Positions 9,201 to 15,846 are shown, counted from the first letter of the stretch. The stretch: 53,934 bases of DNA from Planctomycetales bacterium (GCA_020427005.1 JAGQOY010000024.1:1-53934), one strand, 5' to 3'. Program-made: numbers and translations. The notes: generated by a model not told the origin, from the letters alone.

Positions 9201-10907
9201 GCTGTCTGGCACAACTTTATCTTTGGCTAACGGCAAACCTATCATCAACAACGTCGAAAAACTGTTGATTGGACTAGACGTGATCTCAAGCGGAAATTGC
9301 ATACTTTTTGCGGCCAGGCTTCCGTCTGAGTTGTCAACATTTACTTCAGGCCCGTTGCTCGGACACTGCAACGTGCATGTGCAAGTACAACTGTCAGACA
9401 CCTCAAAAGTATCTTCAATCGATTCAAGGTATTCTTCCGTAATACTCGCGCTCGATGAACCAATCAACTGGTCTGAGAATGCTGGTTCTGTCGAAACAAC
9501 ATACAAGTCGAAGGCCAGAGTTTCGTCCCCTTCCAACTGTCGATCATTGACAGGAATCACGACAATTTCCACTGGCCGGTCAGCCTCGCGAGGTGCAGCA
9601 AAACGTTCGCTGATCCATGCCTGCTCGACTTCATTGAAACTTAGCATTAACGGCGACCCATCGAGAAACTCTAGTGAGTAGTCACTTCCGGGCGTAGCCA
9701 TTCCCTGACTGGAACCGGCATTCGGCCCCGGACCAGCGAAGGACAAGTACATTTCATGTGACTCACACAGTGCTCTGCCAAAGGGTGTTATCGAGATTGT
9801 TGGGAATTTTTCGGTGTCTTGTTCAAATTCAAGAACTTCTGTTGGTACAGTCGCTAAATCATAATCTGCTTCCGAAGGTAGCCCATCTAGAATTGTCACG
9901 GATGCATTGCCACTGATCGTTATGTGAAATTCCTCCGTATAGGGATAGGGTACACGTTGGCTTTCAGGGTTGATCAAGAACAATTCATTTTCGTTCCATC
10001 CAAAGCTTTGCACGCTAACTTCGGGTACAAGTGACATCTCAACGATTTCGCCCCCTTCGATGGCATCCGGTCCCAGCGGGGTTACATTGATTACCACCTG
10101 GTCGAAGTTCCGTAGTGCCAAGTTCCCCTGCTCATCGAAATAGACCTTAGAAGGAATGTCGATGCGAAACTGCCCATTAGGCAATGCTACCAACTGTAAT
10201 CCAGTTGAATCGACTCCAAGAGGAAGTGGCTCAAGCGATAACGTATAATCGGTTCCCAACTCGGCAATGCCGGTTTCACCTGGAGAAGGGGCGCGTACTT
10301 GAACCACTACCGACCCACCCATCCAATGTTCAGGTACTGAGATTCCAAAAACCCCGGTGTCTGCTGGTTCAGCACCTCCACATCCAGGAGTTGCCTCAAC
10401 CGGTTCCTTGGCCGTAGAATCCGCTGCAATCAACAGCATTTCCTCCGAATGATCGTTGTCTTTCAACGTCAGAACGAGAGCGGAGGATTCTTCCTGAGCT
10501 GGTGAGAAGCCATCGTCATAATGCACAACTGCCTTGATGGTGACTTGATTGTCAATCAGATCGTCGTCCTCTACGGCACCTATTACCGTTTGCAGAGGAC
10601 CGATATCTGCCGGGATGGTCGTAGAGGAACCGGAGCCGGGTTCCATCCCCACAGCAGCCAGGTCACCCGATATCTCAAATTGAACGCTTTCCACTGACCT
10701 CGAAGGATCCGGAAAAACCTCAATTAGCGCGTCGCTATACCTGTTTGCGTCTGGGGCAACGACAAAACTTGCACCACCCTCGTAAAGATTCGATATTGAA
10801 GTTCCATCACCGAGTGTGGCTGTTATGTCAACCGCGAGCATTCGTCGGAACTCAAGCCCCTCATGGCCGAGACGGCGCTTCTGCGTACGCCCTCTTGAGT
10901 GAAGCAT
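282..10907 (-). CDS. Giant YD/RHS-repeat surface protein with embedded dockerin, five jelly-roll modules and HNH-like tip
   Basis: Predicted 3541-residue exported or surface protein. The frame is open to 10976, but the ATG at 10907 is preferred because it follows AAGGAGG with 5-6 bases spacing and gives the planctomycete N-terminus with LEFRRMLAV. Seen in order: Calx-beta-like strands (about residues 100-490, with NDRQLEGDETLAF near 455), a Cys cluster CTCTCTLQC near 510, YD repeats from about 800, a dockerin-like pair of Ca-binding loops (DVNADG and DTNGDG, about 1227-1296), more YD repeats, five tandem modules (about 2180-2990), then the RHS core end with RWLSQDP and NLYRYVGNGP (to about 3286), and a variable tip of about 255 residues starting with WEWHHLLPREVF. 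RHS proteins form a shell round a C-terminal toxin or effector. The tip resembles HNH/EndoVII-like nuclease toxins, and it also holds a Gly-rich hydrophobic stretch. No immunity gene is visible between the stop and the window edge. Function is inferred. Confidence 0.9.
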   Translation of the reverse strand: MLHSRGRTQKRRLGHEGLEFRRMLAVDITATLGDGTSISNLYEGGASFVVAPDANRYSDALIEVFPDPSRSVESVQFEISGDLAAVGMEPGSGSSTTIPADIGPLQTVIGAVEDDDLIDNQVTIKAVVHYDDGFSPAQEESSALVLTLKDNDHSEEMLLIAADSTAKEPVEATPGCGGAEPADTGVFGISVPEHWMGGSVVVQVRAPSPGETGIAELGTDYTLSLEPLPLGVDSTGLQLVALPNGQFRIDIPSKVYFDEQGNLALRNFDQVVINVTPLGPDAIEGGEIVEMSLVPEVSVQSFGWNENELFLINPESQRVPYPYTEEFHITISGNASVTILDGLPSEADYDLATVPTEVLEFEQDTEKFPTISITPFGRALCESHEMYLSFAGPGPNAGSSQGMATPGSDYSLEFLDGSPLMLSFNEVEQAWISERFAAPREADRPVEIVVIPVNDRQLEGDETLAFDLYVVSTEPAFSDQLIGSSSASITEEYLESIEDTFEVSDSCTCTCTLQCPSNGPEVNVDNSDGSLAAKSMQFPLEITSSPINSFSTLLMIGLPLAKDKVVPDSIDLAIDLIDVDQLGMDNNYGTGSQSVTTIVSFTIAGLLEGTEPASPGDVIWLPAVVNLGDFGGLTSSPENRNALGDILANLRLTAHPNFSDLPWPTEMLFSGWTGEHSTTIINGAAGDLDREIPGNGGGEAALTLATRRPVVGPPGVRLFGSSRAIVGANSLAPLANAGIPIDPNGSAGNAARYQARVSSKSTPVVISSTGRATVFDDSGNSFTSLSVFEGNPATETYKVTDRFGSVSSFDSTGRLQASTDPNGNTTTYAYGGVIVGSMTDPFGNEIRLEIVEESITPTGDGSVLIYKGTYVTDRSDTISVDNRTVMIQWNQTQTSIYGNSGTLIIRGDDPDDWGPRHALEERFIFSGGNLSRIERHEVGGQLLQSIDLATSIFAGTEGSTGRVRSTISRQDGASKTIDFPFWMRPSYTIQNAETLYDARAALSGNSSGANLWYLSNSLSRSPFQDALGSSTDWNGNRSVYKLDIRGRILQFWDPIQVESLLRDLIPSDRITQQQRTDWLAGLDLFDSQYASRFQSTTADFLSYRYVREQPEQWWNVHSLDLGEITQAISPDPDDFSLRNFPLAQQINHSQDSQVISYAYTDDKNLSSQLLPKQFPTLTTYDQRWDVPITVIDETGTLMEQVIDSATGRVLSRTYLTTQAYSLRHNTRLPLDVNADGSVSPVDSLQVIHAINQQAAGIPADFSTRVTPYFDTNGDGVLSVEDFHLINDFLSGLIEPPASSQIATTTDYVYLDQPGFPQGVLRQIRQLTGRESGWLITEYSYINDPSKAAFGKLNSVTYAAGSSQPMIYSFTYDDRGRLQTETDPAGRITRYYYDRIDRLVAVEGPDPDGDGPLLPPTVRYDYNTLGNLIATETINSVIQTQSNGTEKLIVTALVDGFEYDSNQRIVGEYQQRASETWYLLDGFTGIFRTLDETRTGARIDISSLHTYLNGNPSILNSPVPGTPNSYNIFSKYPGRVVTNTYDNNGNLLSAIERDDELPGSERTTTIEYDPLDRPVRIETPDPILGVASVPGEQRSNSNGFVTHLNYDNVGNLYSTIDALGRMSSFTYDSLSRPANMTYADGSSESYNYTQVPSGWLVSAVDAEGRETAIRTDFRGNVVETTSENLHTQASYWNDGLLRSMTDEGGHTTDYLYDDRGMMSAVLQPRIGRGSTRPTTSFQYTIDGLLASTSDPLGRTTTYSYYSSGLRDRIIYPDPDGNGPLLPNYSFYEYDSLGNLVAFGDAQNDPRVLDLAEEHQPSRIEYNSRYWPVKSIDELGRSDASSYDNFGNVTTFIDSQGNETNYVYDSLDKLVSETQRYINGTSESLLTQSYRYDGLGLLRELTDRENRSIEYDYDSQNRLVLEGWLSENSDYQRTFEYAYDATGNLIALQDSDDWGTDFQFAYDTRNQLQLEKQSIPQLGTQVVLDRDYDNLGNRTRTALNFGGNFDPSSQLSPTQSSPIGGGIWDLENTYFYDSLNRLVKVSQTGINSGNAVAPKSASFEYDLSSNLVGIQRFNVAAADPLIDHLVAQSTFAYDAAGRLTSIIHSRSPLAFGTTWQPDGGMASSTSPSNAINAFALKYDPFNQLASLASLSDDQLTNYSYDEVGQLVDTSESRLDQSVSLHVKNPSFELPVLSGDGDWTSFPIEGWQKTGITGVADYGTAQFTAEQATDGQQTAYSVDGVLSQILDASLIASHRYQLSVDVGDRLDVGFPGYSVGLYAGGVLLAEATEADFAGVDGAFVEVSVFYTTANTVAPNQHLEIRLASDGWQTIFDNVRLTATPTNEIPIANASFESPGLVDGAWDLRPIPGWQKTGTTGVYNPTAQSYDGRQASQGQQVALVVDGTISQVLTSTLVPMHRYQLEVDVGDRLTHKIPSYRIGLYAGGVLLSEISGSDVETLDGGFVKKQVSYESLSDVGIGQPLEIRLTGVGWQTNFDNVRLTSEPIVSIPLENASFELPALAGDGTWDLHAVPGWTKTGTSGVHDPNANQYPERQSTDGRQVALLVDGEMTQQLNTRLSPNSNYLLSVDIGDRQDMIGLPNYRVELWAGSQRLAYSTKRYYTGHEGEWTTVSIAYSTGAQVPEDQLAIKLISDGWLTHFDNVRLTVSNPHYVPVVNASFESPRLSADGTWTELAIEGWQKTGISGVLNPTSAQYSQRQASDGVQTAFLVTGEFSQSLDRYLAANHRYQVQVDVGDRLDLPLPFYAVDLLAGSTVLASVNNAEIPSVNGQFVTATLTYDSTLDQGIGERLSVRLRSSGWQANFDNVRITDTPMHFADIMNSSFETPVLADGDDSFEYAPSWQTTFGAYILNPSNDMFVEDALPHGSNVLLGENDGVNDATASQILTEELRANHRYELSVEVGAPLRVALSPDYSIGIYAGGMLLGEVTEEDFPTVMGEFITATVVAYSPAVIVPGQALEIRFTSHGQKTAFDSVRFASSSVEVYAYDDEGNRVDGSGTTSARGTHNRIQQDSYFSYEYDADGNLTQRTSLTDGSVTAYAWDHRHRLVQVQSLEFASGPVTQTVEYTYDAFDRRTVKRLDANGDGTFEKYWAYIHDGDETLVQLEDADGDSNFEGFRVVDRYMYGAAVDMVLSDEQYAPGSGPILAATTSSSIAGETLWLLRDHLGSIRDVIDSSSNVRQHVVYDSFGRRTDEQDYGIDGEPIDGADPLAVDVLFGYTGRDWDEDTQLQNNRARWYDPAQGRWLSQDPMGFSAGDANLYRYVGNGPTSRTDPSGLDWEWAWEWHHLLPREVFEKLSISGVNINASEYGYMLRGIDHRGAGVGVHAQGWNDDWARWVTSKLDDGIEITKEMVDKRLAEMICEFDLPNKGFAARYSFEMRTYAYKAAHEMWMKGRPINSHALTKGFRALREAGEAIKIRIPRAPVKGLGGPAGFIIVVIGGVALGSEDPLGNAIDGVVMTSRMGDAEYHPPNWDILYGREYDEWNYYQQELDALDRQRKLMSLEGLAEQAFRQCPPSGSPHGQPSRREFPQ
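1940..4370 (-). repeat. Five tandem coding repeats of about 486 bp (jelly-roll-like modules)
   Basis: Within the giant gene, five consecutive units begin near 4370, 3880, 3395, 2905 and 2420 (reading on the minus strand). Each encodes about 162 residues with the same landmarks: NxSFExP at the start, a GWQKTG-like turn, GVxNP or similar, SQxL, HRYQLxVDVGDR, LYAGGxLL, and a closing W-T-x-F-DNVRLT-like segment. Modules with this layout are known from PEP-CTERM proteins and Stig-cyclase (HpiC1-like) carbohydrate-binding folds, so a galactose-binding-like jelly roll is likely. They interrupt the YD-repeat shell: YD repeats run up to 4370 and resume at 1940. The copies are clearly diverged at the protein level, so this is not a fresh duplication. 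Confidence 0.85.
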
Positions 10908-11585
10908 CTTTGCCTCCTTCTCTTGAAACATCCTTCTGTACGCGAATCGATCAAGTGCGCAATAAAACACCTCCAAGTGTGCGATGCAATACGGTGCACC
11001 CGCTCAATTGGATGATATTTAGCTTTTTTTGAGCAGCGATCAATCTCATAACGCATGTTTTAGTTCACGAATACAACACATGCACCTGAGATGATTCGAA
11101 CCGTTGCGGTCATTTGAATTGCAGACTCGAACAAATCTTGGCTGCAGCAAATCTTTCAATATGACTTTCAGAAGTCCGCAGAATTCGTTACCTACCCCCC
11201 GATAGCGAACGCAAAATCACTCCAGGAATTCGATTACTTTTCGGAAAATACTCTATTCGTGCGAAAAGACACTCACATCACTTACGAGCACCCATGAGTA
11301 AAATCACGAGCTCCGCATAGAGGTACTCGGTTACTCATGTCAGCATGGACGGCAAGCATTTTCCGTCTCTTGAAATGCTCTTCTCACCTCGCCTCCGTCG
11401 GAACCATCTTCCAACTCCAATAGCAATTGATTTGTCAATCGATTCACAGCCAATCGATCCAGTAGCAGAGTTGCGTCCACGCGGCTTAGAATGATTTGAT
11501 TCGTTCCCACGGTGAATTTGGTTTGCGAGGCAGTTTCGACTTTTGGGTGATTATGATAATCTCCTGCATTATCCAATCTTGGTAA
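10908..11585. other. Intergenic region upstream of the giant gene
   Basis: About 680 bases with no gene I can support. It contains the ribosome-binding site of the giant gene (RC of 10913-10919) and presumably its promoter, but no convincing promoter hexamers or terminator were picked out. A minus-strand frame at 11340-11576 is open for 78 codons but would start with TTG, has no recognised domain and was not called. Confidence 0.5.
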
Positions 11586-11822
11586 GCCGCGGCCCTAGGG
11601 GAATCTTATGCGAATGTACAACGACGAAGACGCTGTGCGTTCGAAATGCTCGAAACTCGGGCCTTGTTAACAATGTTTGTTGTAGATTCGTTAACAGATG
11701 GATCATTAGAGGAGCTCGCGAATGATGGCAAATTGTCATTGCGCGAGGCATTGGAGGCCGCAAATACGAACGCTTCTGTAGATGGCTCCCTGGCTGATGG
11801 CGTACTCGCTTCCAGATTTTGA
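11586..11822 (+). pseudogene. N-terminal remnant of a CSLREA-type secreted planctomycete protein
   Basis: The plus frame from 11586 to the TGA at 11820-11822 reads an Arg-rich stretch (QRRRRC), then FEMLETRALLTMFVVDSLTD, and then KLSLREALEAANTNA before stopping. This is the usual start of large planctomycete surface proteins (basic stretch, FExLExRxLL, and the CSLREA motif that precedes parallel beta-helix or polymorphic outer-membrane repeats). Here the frame ends after about 79 codons, has no in-frame ATG before the basic stretch (a stop lies at 11583-11585), and nothing recognisable continues downstream. I read it as the 5' stump of a decayed or deleted gene. It was too short and too late-starting to stand out as an ordinary gene. 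Confidence 0.7.
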
Positions 11823-11880
11823 GTGATCTCGTCATACAGGACCTGTCAAACCATTATCAAATGGATGCGAATGATCGGGA

Positions 11881-13920
11881 TTAAAAAGAAGGTTCAGGTA
11901 CGTCCACGACTCTGGAATACCCAACTCCATCGAACCAAGTTGGAATCAGTCTGTTTGCGGTGTGCATTGAACCGCCGACAAAGAATTTCAACGATTCTCC
12001 TTCACTTATGGGCTGGCGGCCGAGATACGCGCGGTAGAGCTGAAGGTCGCTATTGTTTTCGACCGATACGAAATCGCGTGGAAATTGCTCAGGATCAATC
12101 CCTTGAGCACCAAATCGTCGAAAGGTAGTGAGCATATCCTCAGATAATCCGGCACGGATCTGCCAGTCTTCGTCATTGCCCGCCCAAAAGAAGACAAATG
12201 CGTCGTAAATGCCTTCCTCTAACTCTGTCACAACCGTGCTCAACGTGGGCGTATCTTCGGGTCCCGTTCCCCCCGAAGCAAACACGTTGTCACAGTTGCC
12301 AAAGCCCTGTTGTACGTACCATGACCCATTGGCTTCCTCGGGGCCCGTCAAGATTGTAATGTTCAGCGATCGTCCATCGACTCGCTTGGTGTTGGCAAGC
12401 GAAGCGTCGACATACTCGATCGGTGAAGTCAGCTCACGTTCTCGGATGATCAGTCCTACAACCGCAGTATCAAAACGCTGCGAGCTAGTCATCTCTCCAC
12501 GCCACCACAATAAGGCCGTGTTGTTCGCATCCCACTTGGCAACGATGGGGCGCAAATTGTCGAAAGTCGAGTTCTCCGTAATTGCTGACCAGGCGAAAGA
12601 CGCACCATTGCTCGATGTGGCGCCTTTGTATATCTCATGCTGAGCTGTGGCAACGCCGGTGATGGGGTTGATTTCTGTGGAAATGTAGACGGTATTTGGA
12701 TCGCTTGGGTCGAGTGCACCCAACCCCGTGTAGTCGCTTTCCGCGCCTGCAGTAAACAATTCTCCACCCGCGCGTGCGATTTTATATGTCGACCATGATG
12801 AACTGCTAGGATCGAATCGAGCGAGCCACACGTTCTGATTCTCCGATCCCATATCGTGGTTCGCGCTATATGCTCCGTCCCGAGCTTTGAAGAGTACACG
12901 AATCGATCCGTCTTCATAAACTTGCACGTCCGAAATCCAAGCTCGCGAGTTTTCAGTAGCACCTGCCTGGAACACTTTCGTAAAATCATCGGTCGATGTG
13001 ATTTTGCTCGCATCGAAAGAGGCTGCTACATCGAATATGTCATGGTCAATTACTTCGTTGGCGGAATTGAGTAACTTCCCATTCTTGATGTATGCATGAT
13101 AAATACTGGTATTGTAGTCTCGTGGATGGAACTCGGTCGCGATGATATCGATCCGATCTTGGCCATTGGAACTATACTTATAGTACCCGTTGACGTAGCT
13201 ATGCGTTGGTGCGCCAGACGGCTGTTTAGTCAGCTGTCCCCCATAGACCCAATCCACACCATTGTTGTCCGAGTACATTATGTGCGGGCTTTGGTGCATT
13301 CTCGCTATGTTGTACAGCCGACCGTTTCCATCGCCATCGGGATCCTCCTTCGCCAATTGAAACAAGTTCGAGTATGTTGTGCCTCCCGCTCCCGGTGTAT
13401 TGCTTGGGATCGAATTCCACCAGCTAAATTCCCGCTGGTTACTCCATGTGTTCGAAGTCGTGTCGAGCGTGCGAAAGAAACTGCGTCCATCTTCGTTGCC
13501 GTTTAGATTGTTATGGCCGGCATAGAACGCCAGGATGTTTCCGTCCTGCTTGATTTGAAAGGCCGGAACATTATGGTCGTCACCACCACCATACGACTTT
13601 AGATTGCCCAAAACAGTGGTTTTGCGGCTGCCACTACTAAGGTCGAATTGAATGGCTCGCACATCACCATCGACTGCAGTACCTCCAAACCCCGCTCCGT
13701 TGGCGATGGCCCCGAGAATGATCTGGTTGTTGGCAACATCCACGACGACTCGTTCGTCTTGAAACCAACTCCAAGCTCCGTTATCCGTAAACTGAATCAG
13801 GTTGCCACGAACCTTGTTTTCATTGACTTGGGCCGATAGCGGTGCGGCCAAGGCCAATATGCAAACGATTGGTACTGCAATTGCACGCGCAAAGTATGAA
13901 TTGAACACAGCGTATCTCAT
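11881..13920 (-). CDS. Secreted BNR_4-type beta-propeller protein, possible polysaccharide lyase
   Basis: A 679-residue protein with an N-terminal signal peptide (hydrophobic residues about 12-30, ending PLSAQ). Residues about 40-480 match the BNR_4 repeat family as I know it: WSWFQDERVVVD near 50-61, DDHNVPAF near 114-121, GHNN near 135-138, and ATEFHPRDYNTSIYHAYIK near 262-280. Ulvan lyases of the PL24/25 type are seven-bladed propellers of this kind and use paired histidines. H116 and H136 are candidates, but I cannot align them here. A C-terminal region (about 500-675) looks like a separate beta-rich binding domain. The protein ends in VPEPSF, the start of a PEP-CTERM-like motif, without the usual membrane helix and basic tail. 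It lies next to the rhamnose/fucose BMC locus, so a role in releasing rhamnose-containing sugars is possible. It could also be a non-catalytic sialidase-like propeller. Confidence 0.8.
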   Translation of the reverse strand: MRYAVFNSYFARAIAVPIVCILALAAPLSAQVNENKVRGNLIQFTDNGAWSWFQDERVVVDVANNQIILGAIANGAGFGGTAVDGDVRAIQFDLSSGSRKTTVLGNLKSYGGGDDHNVPAFQIKQDGNILAFYAGHNNLNGNEDGRSFFRTLDTTSNTWSNQREFSWWNSIPSNTPGAGGTTYSNLFQLAKEDPDGDGNGRLYNIARMHQSPHIMYSDNNGVDWVYGGQLTKQPSGAPTHSYVNGYYKYSSNGQDRIDIIATEFHPRDYNTSIYHAYIKNGKLLNSANEVIDHDIFDVAASFDASKITSTDDFTKVFQAGATENSRAWISDVQVYEDGSIRVLFKARDGAYSANHDMGSENQNVWLARFDPSSSSWSTYKIARAGGELFTAGAESDYTGLGALDPSDPNTVYISTEINPITGVATAQHEIYKGATSSNGASFAWSAITENSTFDNLRPIVAKWDANNTALLWWRGEMTSSQRFDTAVVGLIIRERELTSPIEYVDASLANTKRVDGRSLNITILTGPEEANGSWYVQQGFGNCDNVFASGGTGPEDTPTLSTVVTELEEGIYDAFVFFWAGNDEDWQIRAGLSEDMLTTFRRFGAQGIDPEQFPRDFVSVENNSDLQLYRAYLGRQPISEGESLKFFVGGSMHTANRLIPTWFDGVGYSRVVDVPEPSF

Positions 13921-14151
13921 CGGCGAACTGATAAATAAACTGTTGAACCAGAAAAGTTGGCTAACGCAGTTCCGCTAAGTAGCCTTCTGAAGAACTAAAG
14001 GTTGCCGCGGAGTAGAAAAAAAAGTCAGGAGGTAGACTCCGTCTTGGCACATCAATCTGCTGTCCGGAATCACCATTGGCCGTTAAGATTATAGTCTTGC
14101 ATCGCCTGCATTAGTAAACCCTGCATTGTCAACGTATTATTGAGAAATTAA

Positions 14152-14646
14152 ATGAATCGTCGAACTGTCTCACTTTCGATTTTAGCTGCACTTGGCAGTT
14201 TACCAACACTAACGAGCAGCGCAGGCGCAGATGATTCACCGCAGGACGACAGAAGCAAGGCGACAGATGGATCGAATGCGAGTGGAGATGTAGAAAGCGG
14301 TTTGCAAGTCCATTACTTGGAGATTGTTACTAGCGATGTGGCCGGCATGTGTGAGTTTTACTCAAGCGTGTATGGAACAAAATTCGGTGAATCGGAGGCA
14401 GCTTTAGGCGGCGCACGCACTGGTAAACTTGGTGGCAACGGTTTGATCGGAGTGCGAAAACCGATGCATGCTGGTGAGAAACCAGTAGTGAGGCCGTATG
14501 TTCTTGTTTCAGATATTGCTTCGGCTGTTGCGGCTGCTACGAAAGGTGGCGCGGAAATCGCAGTGCCGCCTATGGAGATTCCTGGGCACGGAACCATCGC
14601 GATATTAATTCGATCGGAAATCGAATTTGGAGTGTGGCAAGTTTAA
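14152..14646 (+). CDS. Exported VOC-superfamily (glyoxalase/bleomycin-resistance fold) protein
   Basis: 164 residues. The N-terminus (MNRRTVSLSILAALGSLP, then SSAGADD) looks like a cleavable signal peptide followed by a polar linker to about residue 48. The rest is one VOC half-module: LQVHYLEIVTSDVAGMCEFY opens the fold, followed by GKLGGNGLIGVRKPM and a C-terminal strand ending EIEFGVWQV. VOC proteins bind a metal through His/Glu residues at the ends of the strands. The H in VHYLEI and the E in IEFGVW sit where such ligands are expected. Members are usually cytoplasmic, so the leader is unusual. The gene stands alone and converges on the BMC operon. The substrate cannot be told. Confidence 0.75.
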   Translation: MNRRTVSLSILAALGSLPTLTSSAGADDSPQDDRSKATDGSNASGDVESGLQVHYLEIVTSDVAGMCEFYSSVYGTKFGESEAALGGARTGKLGGNGLIGVRKPMHAGEKPVVRPYVLVSDIASAVAAATKGGAEIAVPPMEIPGHGTIAILIRSEIEFGVWQV

Positions 14647-14654
14647 GGCTTCAA

Positions 14655-14669
14655 AGACTGAGTCAGTCT
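14655..14669. repeat. Palindrome with 7-bp arms downstream of the VOC gene
   Basis: AGACTGA and TCAGTCT are separated by a single G, just after the VOC stop codon. There is no T-run, so it is not an obvious intrinsic terminator. The same two arms recur at 31873-31890 with a four-base spacer. It could be an operator or chance. Confidence 0.35.
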
Positions 14670-14789
14670 GTATTCGCAAATCAAGCCCTTATTTCTAGTA
14701 ATTCCGTCGTAGGAATGGAAACCCGTATTCGCCGTGGAACTTAGGATCCGGGCCCAGAATCGCGTTACCAACCTGGCGAAGAAGCACAG

Positions 14790-15728
14790 CTATCCGCCGA
14801 TGCGTTTGAGAACGGTGTCCAGGGTGGGACGTAATGCGGCGGCGCTGCTGCGTAGGCCTTGCATTTCTTTGGGCCATAGATCGAGTTCTATGCACCGAAT
14901 TGCACCTTCTTTTCCAACGACGGTAGGCACACTCAGAGCCACATCGCGGATGCCGTAGGCACCCGTTTGAATCGTGCTAACTGGTAGGATGCGATTACTA
15001 TCCAATAGAACTGCTTCAATGACATCGCGAATCGCAATTCCGACTGCAAAGCCTGCGCCACCTTTCTTGCCAATGCACTCAGCCCCAGATCCCTTGGTTC
15101 GCGTAAAGATTTGATTGGCCAAATTGTGATTCCAACCTGGAAATTTTTCGAGCGGCAAAGAGCCCACGGTTGCACTCGACCAAATGGGTACCATGCTGTC
15201 TCCGTGCTCGCCAAGAATGAGAGCCTTTGTCTGGGTAGGCGGCGATTTCAGTTGTTCAGCTATTAAGCTGCAAAAACGAATGGTATCTAACTGCGTCCCC
15301 AAGCCGATAACCTGCGATTGAGGCAAGCCCAGTTGCTTGGCAGCTACATACGTCAAAATGTCTACCGGATTGCTGACAACAACTACGATAGCTGTTGGTT
15401 TGACACCTGCCGATTTGACTTGCTGCAGGATCTGCGTGAACAGATCTGTATTTCGATTGATCAAATCCAAGCGTGATTCGTCTGGCTTGCGGCGCAAGCC
15501 AGCGGTGATGCAAATGACGTCGCTCGATGGTATGTGCTCATACGAACCGTGTGAAATAACTTGATCGGCCGTGCTTGGCCCACCATGCATGATGTCCAAG
15601 GCTTGGCCAGCCGCCAGATTCTCATTGACATCGAGGATGGCAATTTCTTTTGCCAGGCCACCGCACTGCAGGGCGAATCCAGCACACGATCCAACCAAAC
15701 CACCACCGCCAATGATGCTAACTTTCAT
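14790..15728 (-). CDS. BMC-associated malate/lactate-type NAD-dependent dehydrogenase
   Basis: 312 residues, normal length for the LDH/MDH family. Seen: Rossmann motif GGGGLVGSC at 7-15, the NAD-selective Asp in AILDVNE at D33, TAGLRRKPDESR at 75-86, SNPVD at 119-123, D148 and R151 in the LDTIR segment, and the catalytic H175 in GEHGDS. The residue aligned with the LDH specificity glutamine (Q102 in dogfish LDH numbering) is R80, which in classical enzymes points to malate/oxaloacetate. There is no N- or C-terminal encapsulation helix, so it may act outside the shell. It is the last gene of the BMC run, separated from the aldolase by 233 bases holding a palindromic repeat. Its likely job is NAD(H) balance, oxidising the 2-hydroxy acid leaving the compartment; this is inferred from context. 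Confidence 0.88.
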   Translation of the reverse strand: MKVSIIGGGGLVGSCAGFALQCGGLAKEIAILDVNENLAAGQALDIMHGGPSTADQVISHGSYEHIPSSDVICITAGLRRKPDESRLDLINRNTDLFTQILQQVKSAGVKPTAIVVVVSNPVDILTYVAAKQLGLPQSQVIGLGTQLDTIRFCSLIAEQLKSPPTQTKALILGEHGDSMVPIWSSATVGSLPLEKFPGWNHNLANQIFTRTKGSGAECIGKKGGAGFAVGIAIRDVIEAVLLDSNRILPVSTIQTGAYGIRDVALSVPTVVGKEGAIRCIELDLWPKEMQGLRSSAAALRPTLDTVLKRIGG

Positions 15729-15793
15729 GAGTCTATTAACCGAATAAGGTGTTTAGTTCGTAATTTAGTTTTGATAGTTTAGTAATGGCACAC

Positions 15794-15846
15794 AACCCTC
15801 CCCGACCGCTCAGCGGTCGACCCTCCCACAAGTGAGAGGGAAAGTT
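15794..15846. repeat. Palindromic intergenic repeat with two hairpins between aldolase and dehydrogenase genes
   Basis: On the minus strand the element reads as two hairpins: CCCTCTCAC-TT-GTGGGAGGG (9-bp stem with one G-T pair), then the perfect CGACCGCT-G-AGCGGTCG. A related copy lies inside a BMC gene at 17801-17850; shared anchors are TTCCCT, GGGAG, GTCGA and AGGGTT. This is typical of dispersed REP-like elements. In this spot it could also affect processing or partial termination between the two genes. Confidence 0.7.

Noticed and set aside
11340..11576. Minus-strand frame of 78 codons in the gap before the giant gene
   Set aside because: Starts with TTG, no ribosome-binding site at useful spacing, no recognised motif; could be part of a decayed gene but cannot be supported.
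11569..11835. Minus-strand frame opposite the CSLREA remnant
   Set aside because: It is the antisense shadow of the plus-strand remnant, which carries the recognisable motifs.
12209..13013. Overlapping frames inside the BNR_4 gene
   Set aside because: Shadows of a gene with clear family motifs.
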